Shown: piece by piece, positions 24,939 through 33,934 of the stretch
Numbering within the stretch: position 1 is the stretch's first letter
Layout of the letters: the number at the start of each line of letters is the position of its first letter
From: Rhizobium nepotum 39/7
GTDB taxonomy: Bacteria; Pseudomonadota; Alphaproteobacteria; Rhizobiales; Rhizobiaceae
Length of the DNA stretch: 64,000 nucleotides
Assembly (NCBI RefSeq): GCF_000949865.1
Contig: NZ_JWJH01000010.1
Location: 92,619-156,618 of the forward strand
Direction of reading: 5' to 3'
The notes under the pieces: model-generated
Database searches by the model: none
What the model saw: the letters and a program-made list of their open reading frames with translations, nothing else
What the model was told of the DNA's origin: nothing
Made by a program: the position numbers and the translations under genes

Positions 24939-27269
24939 TTAGAATTGCTTGGGAAGGGAGAGCTTGAAACGCTCGTCGTCGACGTCGCTGAAATAGATGT
25001 CGGTCGAAAACCCCTGGTCATCGATGAAGCTGAAGATGCGTTTCGGCTCCTTCAGGCTGTAAGGCACCAGAAGGGTGACCAGCCGATGCCGGGTGGCCGC
25101 CGGAACCGTGGCGCAGACGTGATGGTGGATATCGAGACCCTCGAACTCCTTGGGATCGATGTCGGGAAAACCTTCGACGGCCGCAATTTGCGGTGTGCCG
25201 GCTGACGAGAAGACAAACTGGCCGTAAAAGCCCGCCTTTTCGCCATTGTAGCGAAAGCTCGACCTGCCGGTCTGCGGTGCCCCGGTCGTGTGGCAAAGCC
25301 ATTGCAGCTCCTGGGGTTCGGAGCATTCCACCTCGTCGACAATCACGAAATAGCTGTCGTTGACGAAGTGAATTTCGCGCTGTGCTTTCTGAACCAGCGG
25401 GTTCGCGACCCGATAGGCAGCCGTTGCATCCCCGACAATCCGGACATGTCCGGGCTTTTTCTCAACCGAGACGATGCGGCCGGCGGCACGGCGCGCGAGC
25501 GCCTTGTCCTTTTCCGCATATTGGCCCTTGCCGCCGATCAGGACGGCGTTTTTCGAACGTGTCTGACGTCGCCAGTTCAGATGCATCTGCGAATTGAACG
25601 CCACGTAATAACCGGACTGGATCGCCAGATCCTCGCCATAGGCATAGAGGACAAAGGCATTCTGGTCGCCATGGCTGTGGCTCAGCGAACCGTAAGGGCT
25701 GGATTTGAAGACGAATTGCAGATGCCGTTCCGGGTCTTCCATATGTTTCTGGATGGTCGCCCAACCGATATCATCGAAAACGGCGAGCGCCGGCAGGTCG
25801 GCAGGCGAGACGGCTTCTACCTGCTGATAATCGTGACGATAGACGAGATCGTCGAAGTTCAGGTCCCACCAGCCGTAATTGTAGAAGGCCATTTCCGTGC
25901 CAGTCGCATCGGCCTTGATGCGATCGAAATACCATTGATAGTGGCCGTTGCCCGTAACACCGGCGAACTGACGCACATTGTAGCCCAGTTTCAGGCCGGG
26001 AAGATCGCCAAGCGTGGAGTCGTCACCAAAGTTGGCGCGGCGGGTTCCCGGCGCCTTGGTATAAAGCGGGAAGCGTCCCGTGTTCTGGAAAAATGGCCGC
26101 TGATAGAGATCGTAACCGATATAGGAGCGGATCAGATTGGCTGCCTCTATGAGATAGGCCATGCCGGTCATCCAGTAATGCGGCCCTTCCGCCCAGCCGC
26201 CGTCGGTTCCAGCCCAGGGAGAATAGAGGGTGGCAAGGAATTCAACGGTGTAATCCAGCCATTCGCCTGCCTCGTCGCTTTCGCCCTGAAGCGCGATACA
26301 GGCCGGTGTCAGGACTGCCGAAAGCGAACGTACGGCATGACTGTCATAGGGAAACACGTGGATGCGGGCATGCGCAATGACATGGTCGGCAACCTCCCGC
26401 GTCCGCTCAAGAAGAACCGACCGCACGGTCTCGCGCTCGTCCTCGCTCAGATGGTCGTATAGCCAGTCATAACCCCAGGCGAGTGCTACGACGACACGGA
26501 ACCCTGCCTCGTCATTATAGGCCCGGGAAGTCGCGCCTTTCGGATCCCAGCCGGCGACTGCCAGCAGCCACTTACGGGATGCATCCAGCAGATCGTCGCG
26601 TCCGAGCACGCGGCCGGCAATAGCCAGGTGCCGGATCGCATAGATCACTTCCTGGCAGTCGATATACATCTGCCGCCAGAGCGACGCGACGCGCATATTG
26701 TTGGGATAGGGCTGTGGCTCCGGCATCACCGGCCGCTCCAGCCAGGGTTTTGCCGATTTTTCGTAGAATTCGGACCACCCGCAATGGTTGGGGTCCTTTG
26801 CCACGGCCTGGGAGAAGGAGCTCAATTGTTCTGGATTGAGCCAGAGCCGCGGATGGCTGGCATGGGCGGCTGCATGACGGGCCTGCCTGCCGGGCAGCGG
26901 TGTTTTCGACAGCGAAGCGCCGATCTCGAAACTACGCACGGTACTCCAGTTGGAATCCGGTGTTCCGGACTTCTGGTCCCACAGCGCATAACACCAGTGA
27001 TAACGGCCTTCCGGCAGAGCTTCGTCCGGCGTGAAGAAATTCCAAGCGAGATCTTCAAAGACGAGCGTCTTTTTGTCTGCAAAGCCGGGATCGGTGGAAA
27101 TGCGCAGCACGTAACGCGCGCCGTCATCGATATCGGGTAGCCATGAAAAACGCGGAGGGTTTTCCGTCGGTAACGCTTCTTCGCTCGGCTCGTAGCCAAT
27201 GGTCAACGAACCCGGCCGGGGTTCATCGAGAAGAGCTTGTCTGGATATGGCCGGGGCAGAGGGACGCAT
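24939..27269 (-). CDS. Exo-oligoalginate lyase, polysaccharide lyase family 15
   Basis: 776 residues, exactly the length of A. tumefaciens C58 Atu3025. As I recall for that enzyme, His311 and Tyr365 are catalytic, Arg199 is in the active site and His531 was mutated for a substrate complex; all four fall at these positions here (R in SLWRQM, H in YDSHAVRS, Y in EGPHYWM, H in SLSHSHGD). An N-terminal beta domain (about 1-120) precedes an alpha/alpha barrel and a C-terminal antiparallel beta heparinase II/III-like domain. There is no signal peptide, so it works in the cytosol on imported oligomers, releasing unsaturated monomers. Confidence 0.93.
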   Translation of the reverse strand: MRPSAPAISRQALLDEPRPGSLTIGYEPSEEALPTENPPRFSWLPDIDDGARYVLRISTDPGFADKKTLVFEDLAWNFFTPDEALPEGRYHWCYALWDQKSGTPDSNWSTVRSFEIGASLSKTPLPGRQARHAAAHASHPRLWLNPEQLSSFSQAVAKDPNHCGWSEFYEKSAKPWLERPVMPEPQPYPNNMRVASLWRQMYIDCQEVIYAIRHLAIAGRVLGRDDLLDASRKWLLAVAGWDPKGATSRAYNDEAGFRVVVALAWGYDWLYDHLSEDERETVRSVLLERTREVADHVIAHARIHVFPYDSHAVRSLSAVLTPACIALQGESDEAGEWLDYTVEFLATLYSPWAGTDGGWAEGPHYWMTGMAYLIEAANLIRSYIGYDLYQRPFFQNTGRFPLYTKAPGTRRANFGDDSTLGDLPGLKLGYNVRQFAGVTGNGHYQWYFDRIKADATGTEMAFYNYGWWDLNFDDLVYRHDYQQVEAVSPADLPALAVFDDIGWATIQKHMEDPERHLQFVFKSSPYGSLSHSHGDQNAFVLYAYGEDLAIQSGYYVAFNSQMHLNWRRQTRSKNAVLIGGKGQYAEKDKALARRAAGRIVSVEKKPGHVRIVGDATAAYRVANPLVQKAQREIHFVNDSYFVIVDEVECSEPQELQWLCHTTGAPQTGRSSFRYNGEKAGFYGQFVFSSAGTPQIAAVEGFPDIDPKEFEGLDIHHHVCATVPAATRHRLVTLLVPYSLKEPKRIFSFIDDQGFSTDIYFSDVDDERFKLSLPKQF

Positions 27270-27303
27270 TGCGCTCTAACTCCTATGAAAGCAGAAGGGA
27301 AAG

Positions 27304-27327
27304 GATGGCGGCGGCGAAGCCGCCATC
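27304..27327 (-). promoter_or_regulatory. Hairpin between binding-protein and lyase genes
   Basis: Nine-base perfect arms GATGGCGGC and GCCGCCATC with a six-base loop, in the 71-base gap after the binding-protein stop. Such hairpins commonly stabilise the upstream message, raising binding-protein levels over downstream enzymes; partial termination is also possible. Confidence 0.55.
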
Positions 27328-27340
27328 ACGGTCGAAGGGT

Positions 27341-28909
27341 TTATTGCGCGGCCTTGTACTGACGGTCGTAGGCCGATTGCATGATCTTGAGGACCTCGTC
27401 GTAACCGAGCGCGGTCAGGCGCTTCTTGTAGGCATCCCAGCCGGTATCAACGTCCTGGGCGCCCAGCACCCAAGTCTGCTGCATCTCGGTCATGTAGGTG
27501 AGGATGCTTGGCCAGTAGCGGTCGAAGGTCGCCTTTTCCTCGGCGTTCAGGGAAACACCCATGAACTCGTCCTTGAGGCAATTGCACTTGTCGTACATAT
27601 CGATGCCTTCAAGCGCGATCTTGTTCGTCCACTGGCGTTCATATTCGTAGTCCATCCAGTATCCACGCGGGATCGCCGCACCGACCGCCCAAAGCTGGGC
27701 ATTCACCGGATCCTTGTTGTCGAGGATTTCCTTCTTGAACTGCGGCTTGCCGTCGACCATCTCGTAGGTCAGGCCTTCGACGCCGAAATTCGACAGGATG
27801 CGTCCCTGTTGCGAGAACCAGAAATCGAAATATTTGATGGTTTCGACCGGGTGTTCGTTGGTTGCCGAAATGGCCCAGCCAACGGGCTGGACACGTAGCC
27901 GGCGGGAATCCTCGAACCGTTGGCCCGAAACCGTCCTTGGCGGGAGCATCGGCTTCAGTGCGAAACCGTCGATCTTCGGTGTCAGGGCGTCGTTGTAGGT
28001 CGAAGTGCTGGCGAACCAGTCATGCGTCATGCCGCCGAGATTGTTGCCCAGAAGATATTCGCGCGAACGGGCGCCGCGGGTGAAAATCTCCTTGTCGATC
28101 AGACCTTCCTTGTACCACTTGGCCACATTGGAAATGCCGGTCTTGTAGTTTTCTTCCGCCCAGGGATGACGCAGCTGTCCGTCATAAACGGCAAAGTCAC
28201 CATACCGCTCGGATCCGGACACGCGCGCATCCCACAGGTTGATGAGGCGGACGGCATCGATTTCCTCGCGGGCAAAATAAGGAACTTCATCCTTGAGGCC
28301 GTTGCCGTTCGGGTCCTTGTCGCGGAAGGCTTTCAGAACCTCGTAGACCTCTTCCGGTGTTTCAGGCTGCTTCAGGCCAAGCTTGTCGAGCCAATCCTGA
28401 CGGATGAACCAGCCGCGTGAGAACTTGCCGTCCGGCACATAGGGAATGAAATAAAGCTTGCCGTCCGGTCCGGAGATGGCATTGCGAATATCCTTATGGC
28501 TGTCGAAGAATGCCTTGAGGTTGGGGGCGTTTTCCTCGATCAGGTCATCGAGTGGAATGAACGCGCCCTCCAGCCCGTAACGAATGAAGTCCTCCTTAAG
28601 CCCGCCGGTGGCATCGCCGCCGACGATATCGGGAAGGTTGCCCGAGGCGATCAGAAGATTGAAGGCATCGCGGCTGCTGGTGGTCGCCAGCGACGCCACA
28701 TTGCGGACGTGGATGTTGGTGATTTCCGCAGCCTTCTGCTCCACCGGCCATTTTTCCGAATAGACGTATTTGTCGCGGAAGTGGAAATGGATCGTAAGCT
28801 CCAGCGGATCCTTTGAAATCTTGCCTGAATCCTGTGCCGATGCCGGCAAGGCCAGGGTCGCGGCTGTCATCAACGCCAGTAGGGGCGCGCCTTTTCGTAG
28901 TGCTCTCAC
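27341..28909 (-). CDS. ABC transporter substrate-binding protein for alginate oligosaccharides (AlgQ-like)
   Basis: 522 residues, large for a binding protein and matching AlgQ1/AlgQ2. A signal peptide covers about residues 1-26 (cleavage near ASAQD). Residues 197-208, DKDPNGNGLKDE, form an EF-hand-like loop equivalent to the calcium site of AlgQ proteins. Aromatic patches such as WPVEQKAAEI, GYWMDYEYERQW and NLWDARV fit an oligosaccharide cleft. The start is GTG 28909 with GAGGAG before it. It delivers oligoalginate to the permease pair encoded upstream. Confidence 0.85.
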   Translation of the reverse strand: MRALRKGAPLLALMTAATLALPASAQDSGKISKDPLELTIHFHFRDKYVYSEKWPVEQKAAEITNIHVRNVASLATTSSRDAFNLLIASGNLPDIVGGDATGGLKEDFIRYGLEGAFIPLDDLIEENAPNLKAFFDSHKDIRNAISGPDGKLYFIPYVPDGKFSRGWFIRQDWLDKLGLKQPETPEEVYEVLKAFRDKDPNGNGLKDEVPYFAREEIDAVRLINLWDARVSGSERYGDFAVYDGQLRHPWAEENYKTGISNVAKWYKEGLIDKEIFTRGARSREYLLGNNLGGMTHDWFASTSTYNDALTPKIDGFALKPMLPPRTVSGQRFEDSRRLRVQPVGWAISATNEHPVETIKYFDFWFSQQGRILSNFGVEGLTYEMVDGKPQFKKEILDNKDPVNAQLWAVGAAIPRGYWMDYEYERQWTNKIALEGIDMYDKCNCLKDEFMGVSLNAEEKATFDRYWPSILTYMTEMQQTWVLGAQDVDTGWDAYKKRLTALGYDEVLKIMQSAYDRQYKAAQ

Positions 28910-28930
28910 AGGTTCTCCTCCCTTGTGCTG

Positions 28931-29812
28931 CTACTCTTTCACTCCGCCCAGCAGAATTCCTTTGGTGAAATACTTCTGCGCGTAGGGGTAAATGATGAGG
29001 ACGGGAATGATGGAAGCGATCATGATCGCTGATGTCACCGTCTCGAACGAATAGTGGGCAGTGAGCAGGCTCGAGGCGAATTCGTCGTTCGAGTTCAGAT
29101 CGACGATCACGCGCTTCAGATAGACCTGAAGCGGGATCTTTTCCTCGCCACGTAGCAACACCATGGCCCAGAAATAACCGTTCCAGCGCGAAACGATGCA
29201 GAACAGCGCAACGGTGACGATTGCCGGTTTGGAAAGCGGAATGAACACCTTCCACAGTAGCTGCAATTCGCTGGCACCATCCATCTTGGCGGCCTCTTCA
29301 AAGGACTTCGGAACGGCCTCGAAGAAATTGCGCAGCAGAATGACGTTGAAGGCGTTTGCCGCGAACCCAAGAATGATGCCCAAGCGGCTGTCGAGAAGTC
29401 CAAGATCGCGCATGTTCAGAAAGAAGGGGATCATGCCGGCGTTGAACCACAGCGTGAAGGCGATGGCGATGTTGAAGAAAGTGCGGCCGCGCAGGCGTCT
29501 GCGCGAAAGTGCGTAGGCGCCGGGGATCATGATCAGCAGGCTCATCAGCGTGCCGCCGAAGGTGTAGATGAACGTGTTGCCATAGGCGACCCAGAACATC
29601 CTGTCGGACAATACCCTGTCGTAAGCGGCAAGCGTGACATCGACCGGCCAGAACGTGACGCGGCCAGCCGTGACGGCGGCACCCGAAGACAGCGAGACCG
29701 ACAGCACATAGAGGAAGGGATAAAGCGTCGACAGGACGAACAGGCCCAGAAGAATGGCATTTGCCCAGCCAAAAATTCTGTCGCCGCGAGAATACAGATT
29801 GAAGTTTGCCAT
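28931..29812 (-). CDS. ABC transporter permease (AlgM2/LplC-like)
   Basis: 293 residues with six membrane segments. The EAA loop is EEAAKMDGASELQLLWKVFI followed by PLSKPAI, typical of carbohydrate-uptake CUT1 permeases of the LplC/YtcP branch. It pairs with the permease at 29824-30753 and is 21 bases from the binding-protein gene. Confidence 0.88.
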   Translation of the reverse strand: MANFNLYSRGDRIFGWANAILLGLFVLSTLYPFLYVLSVSLSSGAAVTAGRVTFWPVDVTLAAYDRVLSDRMFWVAYGNTFIYTFGGTLMSLLIMIPGAYALSRRRLRGRTFFNIAIAFTLWFNAGMIPFFLNMRDLGLLDSRLGIILGFAANAFNVILLRNFFEAVPKSFEEAAKMDGASELQLLWKVFIPLSKPAIVTVALFCIVSRWNGYFWAMVLLRGEEKIPLQVYLKRVIVDLNSNDEFASSLLTAHYSFETVTSAIMIASIIPVLIIYPYAQKYFTKGILLGGVKE

Positions 29813-29823
29813 CTTTCAGCTCC

Positions 29824-30753
29824 TCACCAAAGCGATGTCGACGAGACTTTTCGGCTGATGCGATTTGCCGAATAGACAAGGACGAAAGCGATGACCGCAT
29901 TGAATAGTCCGGCGGCCGTCGCGAGATCGTATTGGGTGCCCTGGAGACCGGTGCGGTAGATAAAGGTGGAAACGACGTCCGCCGTCTCATAGGTGGATGG
30001 GCGGTAGAGCAGAATGATGTATTCGAACCCGACCTCGACCAGATTACCGATGCGGATGATCAGCATGATCACGATTGTCGGCAGGATGCAGGGCAGGGTA
30101 ATCCGCCACATCATCTGCCAGCGCGATGCCCCGTCCACCCGGGCGGATTCATAAAGCGTCGGGCTCACGCCGGCGATGGCGGCGAGATAGACGATGGATT
30201 CGAAGCCTGCCTCCTTCCAGACCGACGAGCCGATATAAATAGGGCGGAACCATTCCGGCTGGGTCAGGAAGTAGATCGGCTCGAATCCAAGGCCTTTCAG
30301 CAGGAGATTGACGATGCCGATCGATGGCGACAGGAAGTTGATGACGATGCCGGCGACGATCACCACCGAAATGAAGTGCGGCAGGTAAACGATCGTCTGA
30401 GCCCAGCGGCGGGCAACGCCACTTTGAACTTCGTTGAACATCAGGGCCAGAATAATGGGGACCGGAAAGGCGAAGATCAGACCAAGGCCACTGATTTTGA
30501 TGGTGTTCCAGAAGGAGCGCACGAACATGTCATTGTGGAAGAGTTCAACGAAATTCGCAAAACCGACCCATGGGCTTTTTTCGATGCCGCGAAAAATCGA
30601 GAAATCCTGGAATGCGATGACCAGCCCGTACATGGGTTTATAGAGGAAAACCGCAAACCAGATAATCATCGGCGCAAGCAGCAGGTAGAGTTGCCAGTCC
30701 CTGCGCAGATCTTCCTGAAGATCGTGAAAGCGTTCCTGAAAACTCTGTTTCAT
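29824..30753 (-). CDS. ABC transporter permease (AlgM1/LplB-like)
   Basis: 309 residues with six membrane segments and the EAA-type loop YESARVDGASRWQMMWRITL, ending PCILPTI. The N-terminal cytosolic stretch before the first segment fits LplB/AlgM1. It overlaps the ATPase stop by four bases, indicating coupled synthesis. Confidence 0.88.
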   Translation of the reverse strand: MKQSFQERFHDLQEDLRRDWQLYLLLAPMIIWFAVFLYKPMYGLVIAFQDFSIFRGIEKSPWVGFANFVELFHNDMFVRSFWNTIKISGLGLIFAFPVPIILALMFNEVQSGVARRWAQTIVYLPHFISVVIVAGIVINFLSPSIGIVNLLLKGLGFEPIYFLTQPEWFRPIYIGSSVWKEAGFESIVYLAAIAGVSPTLYESARVDGASRWQMMWRITLPCILPTIVIMLIIRIGNLVEVGFEYIILLYRPSTYETADVVSTFIYRTGLQGTQYDLATAAGLFNAVIAFVLVYSANRISRKVSSTSLW

Positions 30754-31865
30754 GGTCGCATGTCGCCTTTGGTTTTCAGCGACCTGCCGGTCGCCGCGTC
30801 GAAGACATGGATGCGTGTAGTATCGATACTGAGCCGGCTAATGCCGTTGAGGGCATGATCGCCATAGAGCGTTTCGGCCTTGGCGATAAATGGCTGGCCA
30901 TCGGCCTTGCCGTGCAGCAGCGCCTCGGCGCCCAAGGGCTCCACGAGGTCAATGCTGCAATTTAAAATTTCACGGCCGTCGTCAGCTTCCACCGACATGA
31001 TTTCCGGCCGCAGGCCAAGTTTGACCGATTGCCCCTCCGTCGCATTTTTCGCGAAGGCTTCGGGAATGCTGAAGCGCTGGCCGGAGCCGCCTGTAAGCGC
31101 GACCTTCACAACGCCATCCCGCTTTTCGATGGTCCCGTCCAGAAGGTTCATCGGCGGCGAGCCGATGAAGCTTGCGACAAATATGTTGGCCGGTTCGAGG
31201 AAAACCTCCATCGGTGAGCCGACCTGCTCGATATGGCCGCCATTCATGATGACGATGCGGTCGGCCAGCGTCATCGCCTCGACCTGATCATGGGTGACAT
31301 AGATGCTGGTGGCATGCATCCGCTTGTGCAATAGCTTTATCTCGGCGCGCATGTGGGTGCGCAGCTTGGCGTCGAGGTTCGAGAGCGGTTCATCAAACAG
31401 GAAGATTTTTGGTCTGCGCACGATGGCACGGCCCATGGCGACGCGCTGACGCTGGCCGCCGGAAAGATCAGCCGGCTTGCGGGCCAGATATTCGGTGAGT
31501 CCGAGGATCTGTGCAGCTTCCGCAACGGCCTTGTCGATGACGGCTCGCTTCTCTCCCCTGACGCGCAGGCCGAAGGCGATGTTATCGGCCACGCTCAGAT
31601 GCGGGTAAAGCGCGTAGTTCTGGAACACCATTGCGACATCGCGGTCTTTGGGGGCAATTTTGTTGACCACCCGACCGTCCATCGAAACCGTGCCGTCTGA
31701 AATGTCTTCCAGCCCAGCGAGCATACGCAGCGTGGTGGATTTTCCGCATCCCGAAGGACCGACAAGGACAACGAATTCCTGCGGCTGTATGGAAAGATTG
31801 ATACCGTGGACGACTTCGAAAGCGCCGTAACGCTTGACGACATCGTTGATTTGAACTGCAGACAT
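30750..31865 (-). CDS. ABC transporter ATP-binding protein (AlgS/UgpC-like)
   Basis: 371 residues. Walker A GPSGCGKST, Q-loop MVFQNYALYPHLSV, signature LSGGQRQRVAMGRAI, Walker B IFLFDEPLSNLDAKLR and H-loop YVTHDQVEAM. The ~130-residue C-terminal regulatory OB domain places it in the MalK/UgpC/MsmX group that drives carbohydrate import. It is the first structural gene after the GntR regulator. Confidence 0.92.
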   Translation of the reverse strand: MSAVQINDVVKRYGAFEVVHGINLSIQPQEFVVLVGPSGCGKSTTLRMLAGLEDISDGTVSMDGRVVNKIAPKDRDVAMVFQNYALYPHLSVADNIAFGLRVRGEKRAVIDKAVAEAAQILGLTEYLARKPADLSGGQRQRVAMGRAIVRRPKIFLFDEPLSNLDAKLRTHMRAEIKLLHKRMHATSIYVTHDQVEAMTLADRIVIMNGGHIEQVGSPMEVFLEPANIFVASFIGSPPMNLLDGTIEKRDGVVKVALTGGSGQRFSIPEAFAKNATEGQSVKLGLRPEIMSVEADDGREILNCSIDLVEPLGAEALLHGKADGQPFIAKAETLYGDHALNGISRLSIDTTRIHVFDAATGRSLKTKGDMRP

Positions 31866-31895
31866 GAAAGGCCCCTCCTCAAAAGCCTTGAATGT

Positions 31896-32684
31896 TCAGT
31901 CAGGCGTCTTCGCCCCCCGTGAAACGCGCTTCCTCGTGACACGCGTGTTGACCTGCTCGATGAAGGTCCAGATCTTCGGGTTCTTGGAGAGTTCTGCGAT
32001 TTTGGTTTCGAGTGATCCGAGATGGCGCTGGACGGCTTCGCGTGCCGCCTCGACATTGCCCGACTCGATGGCATCCACGATCGCTTCGTGTTCCTCGATC
32101 ACCTTTTCGGTGCGGCGGACCGCAAAAACGCGCTTCAGGTGGCGCATCCGGTCCATTTCACCTTTCGCCTGGTTAACGACGCTCCATGCGCCGGGAAGGC
32201 GTGCAGCCGCAAATATGGTGCGGTGGAATTCCTCGTCCAGCAGGAAGAAGTTAGTGAACTCCTCGTCCTCGGCGGCGATGCGCTGCTGGGAAATGCAGGT
32301 TTTCAGACGGGCGATGTCTTCCAGCGAATGCCGCTTGGTCGCCTCGATGACAGCGCCTTCTTCCAGCTTGAACCGGATAAAGCAGGCTTCCATGTAACGC
32401 TGTACGTCGATCGGCGAGATATAGGTGCCGCCTTGCGGCACTACGGTCACAAAACCCTCTTCGGAAAGGCGAATGATCGCCTCGCGCACCGGTGTCTTGC
32501 TGACATGCAGCAATGCCGCGATCTCTTTTTCCGACAGCGCCCGCCCGGGAAGCAGCTTTACCTCGACAATCAGCTTGCGCAGCAGGGCATGAATCCGGTT
32601 GGTCATGTTTCCATCGGTCGGCAAATCTCGCGACGTTACGAGTTCAGACAGCGGCAACGATGGGAATTCGATGGGGCTAGACAT
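31896..32684 (-). CDS. GntR/FadR-family regulator of the alginate operon
   Basis: 262 residues. The winged helix spans about 25-95 (MTNRIHALLRKLIVEVKLLP, LSEKEIAALLHVSKTPVREA, IIRLSEEGFVTV) and an FCD helical ligand domain follows (LLDEEFHRTIF, VIEEHEAIVDAIES). It is the first gene of the long minus-strand operon, 30 bases before the ATPase. I place the start at ATG 32684; a TTG four codons upstream lacks support. The ligand is probably an alginate breakdown product such as DEH or 2-keto-3-deoxygluconate. Confidence 0.85.
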   Translation of the reverse strand: MSSPIEFPSLPLSELVTSRDLPTDGNMTNRIHALLRKLIVEVKLLPGRALSEKEIAALLHVSKTPVREAIIRLSEEGFVTVVPQGGTYISPIDVQRYMEACFIRFKLEEGAVIEATKRHSLEDIARLKTCISQQRIAAEDEEFTNFFLLDEEFHRTIFAAARLPGAWSVVNQAKGEMDRMRHLKRVFAVRRTEKVIEEHEAIVDAIESGNVEAAREAVQRHLGSLETKIAELSKNPKIWTFIEQVNTRVTRKRVSRGAKTPD

Positions 32685-32727
32685 ATCAATTACCAAACTG
32701 AGATATCAGATAGTGTTTTGACATATC
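32680..32727. promoter_or_regulatory. Repeated GACATATC motif, candidate GntR operators
   Basis: GACATATC occurs at 32680-32687 over the GntR start and again at 32720-32727, 40 bases away in the same orientation. The second lies in CAGATA-N11-TATCTG (32707-32729), an inverted repeat. The AT-rich stretch should hold the operon promoter. Confidence 0.4.
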
Positions 32728-33010
32728 TGTTGGATTTAGGGGAGTCAAGGTCGGTGATTGAAAAGAATCTGCGCCGAGCCACGTTGGCCTGCGACATGCA
32801 GCCGGAAAAATGCGGCTTGGTACCGGGCACCCGCGCTCTCCACCAATCTCGCGCCAGCCGAATTTATATTGAGAGCGGCGTCCGTGACGTCTTCTTTGAA
32901 AAATTCGCGCAGACGGTTTCGTTGTTGAAATTTGGCAAAGGGCTGGAGAAACGGAGGGTTCCCGGTCCGTGAGGGACCTCCGCTCCTCTTGTTTGGCAAG
33001 AGGGCACTAA
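32697..33010. other. Intergenic region upstream of alginate operon
   Basis: 314 bases between the GntR start and the end of the TetR gene. It holds the promoter and candidate operators up to about 32730 and a small hairpin at 32985-33003. The middle part shows no ribosome-binding site or convincing ORF. Confidence 0.6.
32985..33003 (-). terminator. Short stem-loop after RND-locus TetR gene
   Basis: Seven-base arms CCTCTTG and CAAGAGG around five bases, eight bases beyond the TetR stop. There is no U-tract, so it is a weak terminator candidate. Confidence 0.4.
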
Positions 33011-33625
33011 TTACGCCTGTAGCCCGCGCAGGATCAATTCGAGGTGAATCTTCAGGACGGCCTGCCTGTCCAAGCTGCGTCGGTCGTTGAAAATCAGCCG
33101 GAAGACCAATGTCCCGATCATGGGCGACATGACGACCTTGGCGAGTTCGGGGGGGTTGGCCCGGAACCTTTTCTTGGCCACGCCCTCCTCAAGGATCGTG
33201 TGAATGCGCTCCAGCACCGGCGCCATCAAGGCGTCGTGATGCCGGTCGATGAGATCGGGGAACTTTGCGCCCTCCGCGACAACGAAACGGAAAAGCTCCC
33301 GCATTCTTCTATTGTCGACGAAGGCGTCGAACAGAAATTCGAGCAGCAGGCGAAGCTCTTCGACGGGGTCGTCGGACGTGCGGGCATAGGCCCGAAACGC
33401 CTCTTGAAACGGTACAGAGACATGCTCGATCATCGCCTCGAAAAGGGCTTCCTTGGTTTCGAAATAAACGTAGACCGTACCTTTCGTGACCCCCACCCGT
33501 CCCGCGATGTCCTCGACCCGCGTCGCCGTAAATCCCCTTTTGGTGAATTCCTCGAATGCGGCGTCGAGAATTTCCAATGGACGTTGTATCTTCTGTTCTG
33601 CACGTGACAGTTTTGCTTTCGCCAT
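33011..33625 (-). CDS. TetR-family regulator of RND efflux operon
   Basis: 204 residues. HTH in FTKRGFTATRVEDIAGRVGV then TKGTVYVYFETKEALFEAMI, close to AcrR/NalC-type repressors. The C-terminal domain is helical and includes DDPVEELRLLLEFLFDAFVD. It is divergent from two adaptor genes and the RND pump and should repress them until a toxic ligand binds. Confidence 0.9.
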   Translation of the reverse strand: MAKAKLSRAEQKIQRPLEILDAAFEEFTKRGFTATRVEDIAGRVGVTKGTVYVYFETKEALFEAMIEHVSVPFQEAFRAYARTSDDPVEELRLLLEFLFDAFVDNRRMRELFRFVVAEGAKFPDLIDRHHDALMAPVLERIHTILEEGVAKKRFRANPPELAKVVMSPMIGTLVFRLIFNDRRSLDRQAVLKIHLELILRGLQA

Positions 33626-33934
33626 AACCCGGATCCTTGCTTATTTTTTCGGCGCGTGCCCTTCTGTCCGTCTCGATCGGCGGAAATGATAGGCAGCTTG
33701 CCTATTGCACCGGCACAAAAACCGGAATCGATTTTTGCAAGACGCAGTGCGTGGTTCAGTCAATATGTCGGCGCACTCCCGATGCATCCGAAAGGGATCA
33801 TCGGACACTGTCGGAATGATCATGCGGGAAGCCCGATTTGACGTCCATGCAGGTTCCAATCGGTGGCATAAGAATTTCATTGACTATTCAGTCAGTCAAA
33901 TATTATAGGATGGGGCGAAGATCAAGAGGTCACC
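33626..33934. other. Intergenic region between TetR and RND operon
   Basis: 309 bases carrying divergent promoters. The operator-like repeat at 33880-33899 lies near the RND side. Short frames on both strands here are arginine/cysteine-rich and have no ribosome-binding sites, so I see no gene. Confidence 0.6.
33880..33899. promoter_or_regulatory. Candidate TetR operator/-35 region of RND operon
   Basis: Arms TTGACT and AGTCAA flank eight bases that contain a further AGTC. TTGACT also fits a -35 box and TATTAT at 33901-33906 a -10 box with short spacing. A repressor here would block the pump promoter 36 bases before the first start codon. Confidence 0.5.

Noticed and set aside
33641..33880. 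Minus-strand 79-codon frame upstream of the RND operon
   Set aside because: No ribosome-binding site, Arg/Cys-rich translation; better explained as promoter region.
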